Below, piece after piece: positions 5,520 through 6,408 of a stretch of DNA of 6,408 nt (positions are counted from its first letter, which is position 1; every line of letters starts with the position of its first letter). The notes beneath the pieces were generated by a model. It was not told where the DNA came from and did no database searches. It saw only the letters and a list, made by a program, of their open reading frames with translations. The translations under genes were made by a program, and so were the position numbers. This stretch comes from JBBSQE01 sp038258095. Its GTDB lineage: Bacteria > Actinomycetota > Thermoleophilia > Solirubrobacterales > 70-9. The stretch spans positions 1 to 6,408 of the forward strand of contig JBBSQE010000174.1 of the NCBI GenBank assembly GCA_038258095.1. Direction: 5' to 3'.

Positions 5520-6408
5520 TTAACCGAGAGCCTGACGGTCGCCCGCGGTGCCGCCGCCACGCGACCACCCACCCGCGGCCAGCCATGAGCCGCCGACGAT
5601 CAGCGCCAACCCGATGATGATCGCCGGCGTGATCCGCTCATCCAGGAGCACCGCCCCGTAGACGACGGCGAATCCCGGGGCGATATAGGTGACGACGAAC
5701 GCTCGAGCAGGGCCCACGGTCGCGATCAACTCGTAGAAGATCGCGAAGGCGACGCCGGTCCCCACCGCGCCGAGCCCCGCGACAGCGGCGATCGGGCCGA
5801 TCCCGGGCACCGAGGCAGGCAGGCCGGCGAGAGCCACAGGCGCGAGGAGCACCGTGCTCGCGACCATCACCGCCGCGGCGACCCCGAGGGGTGGGACGTG
5901 TGAGAGCCGGCGCTTGATGATGAAACCGCCGATCGCATAGCCGAGGCCCGCCAGCACCACGGCGAGCCCACCGAGGATCGCGGGGCCCGAGCCGCTCAGA
6001 TCGATCCCCAGAAGCAGCACCACCCCGGCGAATCCGGCGAGCACACCGACGAGCCTGGAACCCCGCGAGCGCTCCTCCTCATCGAGACGGATCGCAAGAA
6101 GGGCGGTGAAGAGCGGCGCCGACGTGACGAGAATCCCCGCGAGGGAAGATGAGATCTCCTGCTCGCCGAGTGCAATCAGGAGGAACGGCCCGGCGACCTG
6201 CACGGCGCCGAGCAAAACGATCACGCCGAGGCCGGCGCGCATCGCCGGGCCCAGCGCCCCGGCGGCGGCGGCCAGCGGGACCAGGACCGCAGCTCCGAGC
6301 GCGATTCGCAGCCACGCGACCATCTCCGGGGAGAACTCGCGCAGCCCGATCTTGATCAGCAGGTACGAGGCGCCCCAGATCGAGGCGAGAGACAGCAGCA
6401 GGATCCAG
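5520..6408 (-). CDS. EamA/DMT-family membrane transporter, 5' partial
   Basis: Integral membrane protein of the drug/metabolite transporter superfamily (EamA, RhaT-like). The frame runs from the TAA at 5522-5520 through the right edge. The first visible residues (WILLLSLASIWGASYLLIKI) are the typical first transmembrane helix, so only a few N-terminal residues are missing and the ATG at 6323 is internal. About 295 residues are visible, near full length, with about ten hydrophobic segments in two EamA repeats (about 1-135 and 145-278). Signature ends of the repeats are visible: SAPLFTALLAIRLDEE with GFAGVVLLL, and YIAPGFAVVYGAVLLDERIT with IIIGLALIVGGSWLA. The substrate of such proteins (amino acids, nucleotides or other metabolites, usually export) cannot be read from sequence. 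It is on the same strand as the secreted hydrolase but 139 bp away, so a functional link is not established. The C-terminal tail after the last helix is short, Gly-rich and presumably cytoplasmic. Confidence 0.93.
   Translation of the reverse strand, partial: WILLLSLASIWGASYLLIKIGLREFSPEMVAWLRIALGAAVLVPLAAAAGALGPAMRAGLGVIVLLGAVQVAGPFLLIALGEQEISSSLAGILVTSAPLFTALLAIRLDEEERSRGSRLVGVLAGFAGVVLLLGIDLSGSGPAILGGLAVVLAGLGYAIGGFIIKRRLSHVPPLGVAAAVMVASTVLLAPVALAGLPASVPGIGPIAAVAGLGAVGTGVAFAIFYELIATVGPARAFVVTYIAPGFAVVYGAVLLDERITPAIIIGLALIVGGSWLAAGGWSRGGGTAGDRQALG

Noticed and set aside
5381..5572. N-terminal extension of the hydrolase (start at 5572)
   Set aside because: The extension is basic, overlaps the 3' end of the transporter gene, and would bury an otherwise perfect signal peptide that has its own strong ribosome-binding site.
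4526..5617. 363-residue plus-strand frame and the plus-strand frame at 3659-4525
   Set aside because: Both are antisense to the hydrolase gene, are Arg-rich and show no family features or good ribosome-binding site.

Overview
The window is a GC-rich, gene-dense piece of bacterial chromosome with five protein genes (two cut by the window edges), no RNA genes, no CRISPR array and no recognisable mobile element. The high GC by eye, strong G/C third-position bias, long open antisense frames, GTG start and a secreted hydrolase with an RTX-like tail ending in Cys-Gly-x-Gly-x-Asp and Cys-Glu motifs suggest a high-GC actinobacterium. My best guess is the class Thermoleophilia (Solirubrobacterales/Gaiellales type). 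That is an inference from style; there is no marker gene here to prove it.

Left half, plus strand (1-2709): a tight three-gene run. It holds a class IV PLP aminotransferase/lyase (5' end outside the window), a short-chain-type acyl-CoA dehydrogenase beginning 5 bp later with GTG, and an enoyl-CoA hydratase overlapping the dehydrogenase by 8 bp. The dehydrogenase and hydratase perform consecutive beta-oxidation steps (acyl-CoA to enoyl-CoA to 3-hydroxyacyl-CoA) and both keep their catalytic acids. With an aminotransferase-fold enzyme in front, branched-chain amino acid breakdown is possible but unproven, and no thiolase or hydroxyacyl-CoA dehydrogenase is in view.

Right half, minus strand (2732-6408): convergent with the first block across only 22 bp. 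Reading in its own direction, there is an EamA/DMT-family membrane transporter missing a few N-terminal residues beyond the window edge, a 139-bp intergenic stretch, then an 882-residue secreted protein. That protein has a Sec signal peptide, an S15/CocE-type alpha/beta-hydrolase domain, a C-terminal jelly-roll domain, a glycine-rich linker and an RTX-like nonapeptide array.

Most of the window is ordinary metabolism. The part most worth a second look is the secreted hydrolase: its exact 9-residue repeat array is strongly basic, joined by a linker encoded by an 18-bp in-frame minisatellite, in a protein with a Sec rather than a type I export signal.
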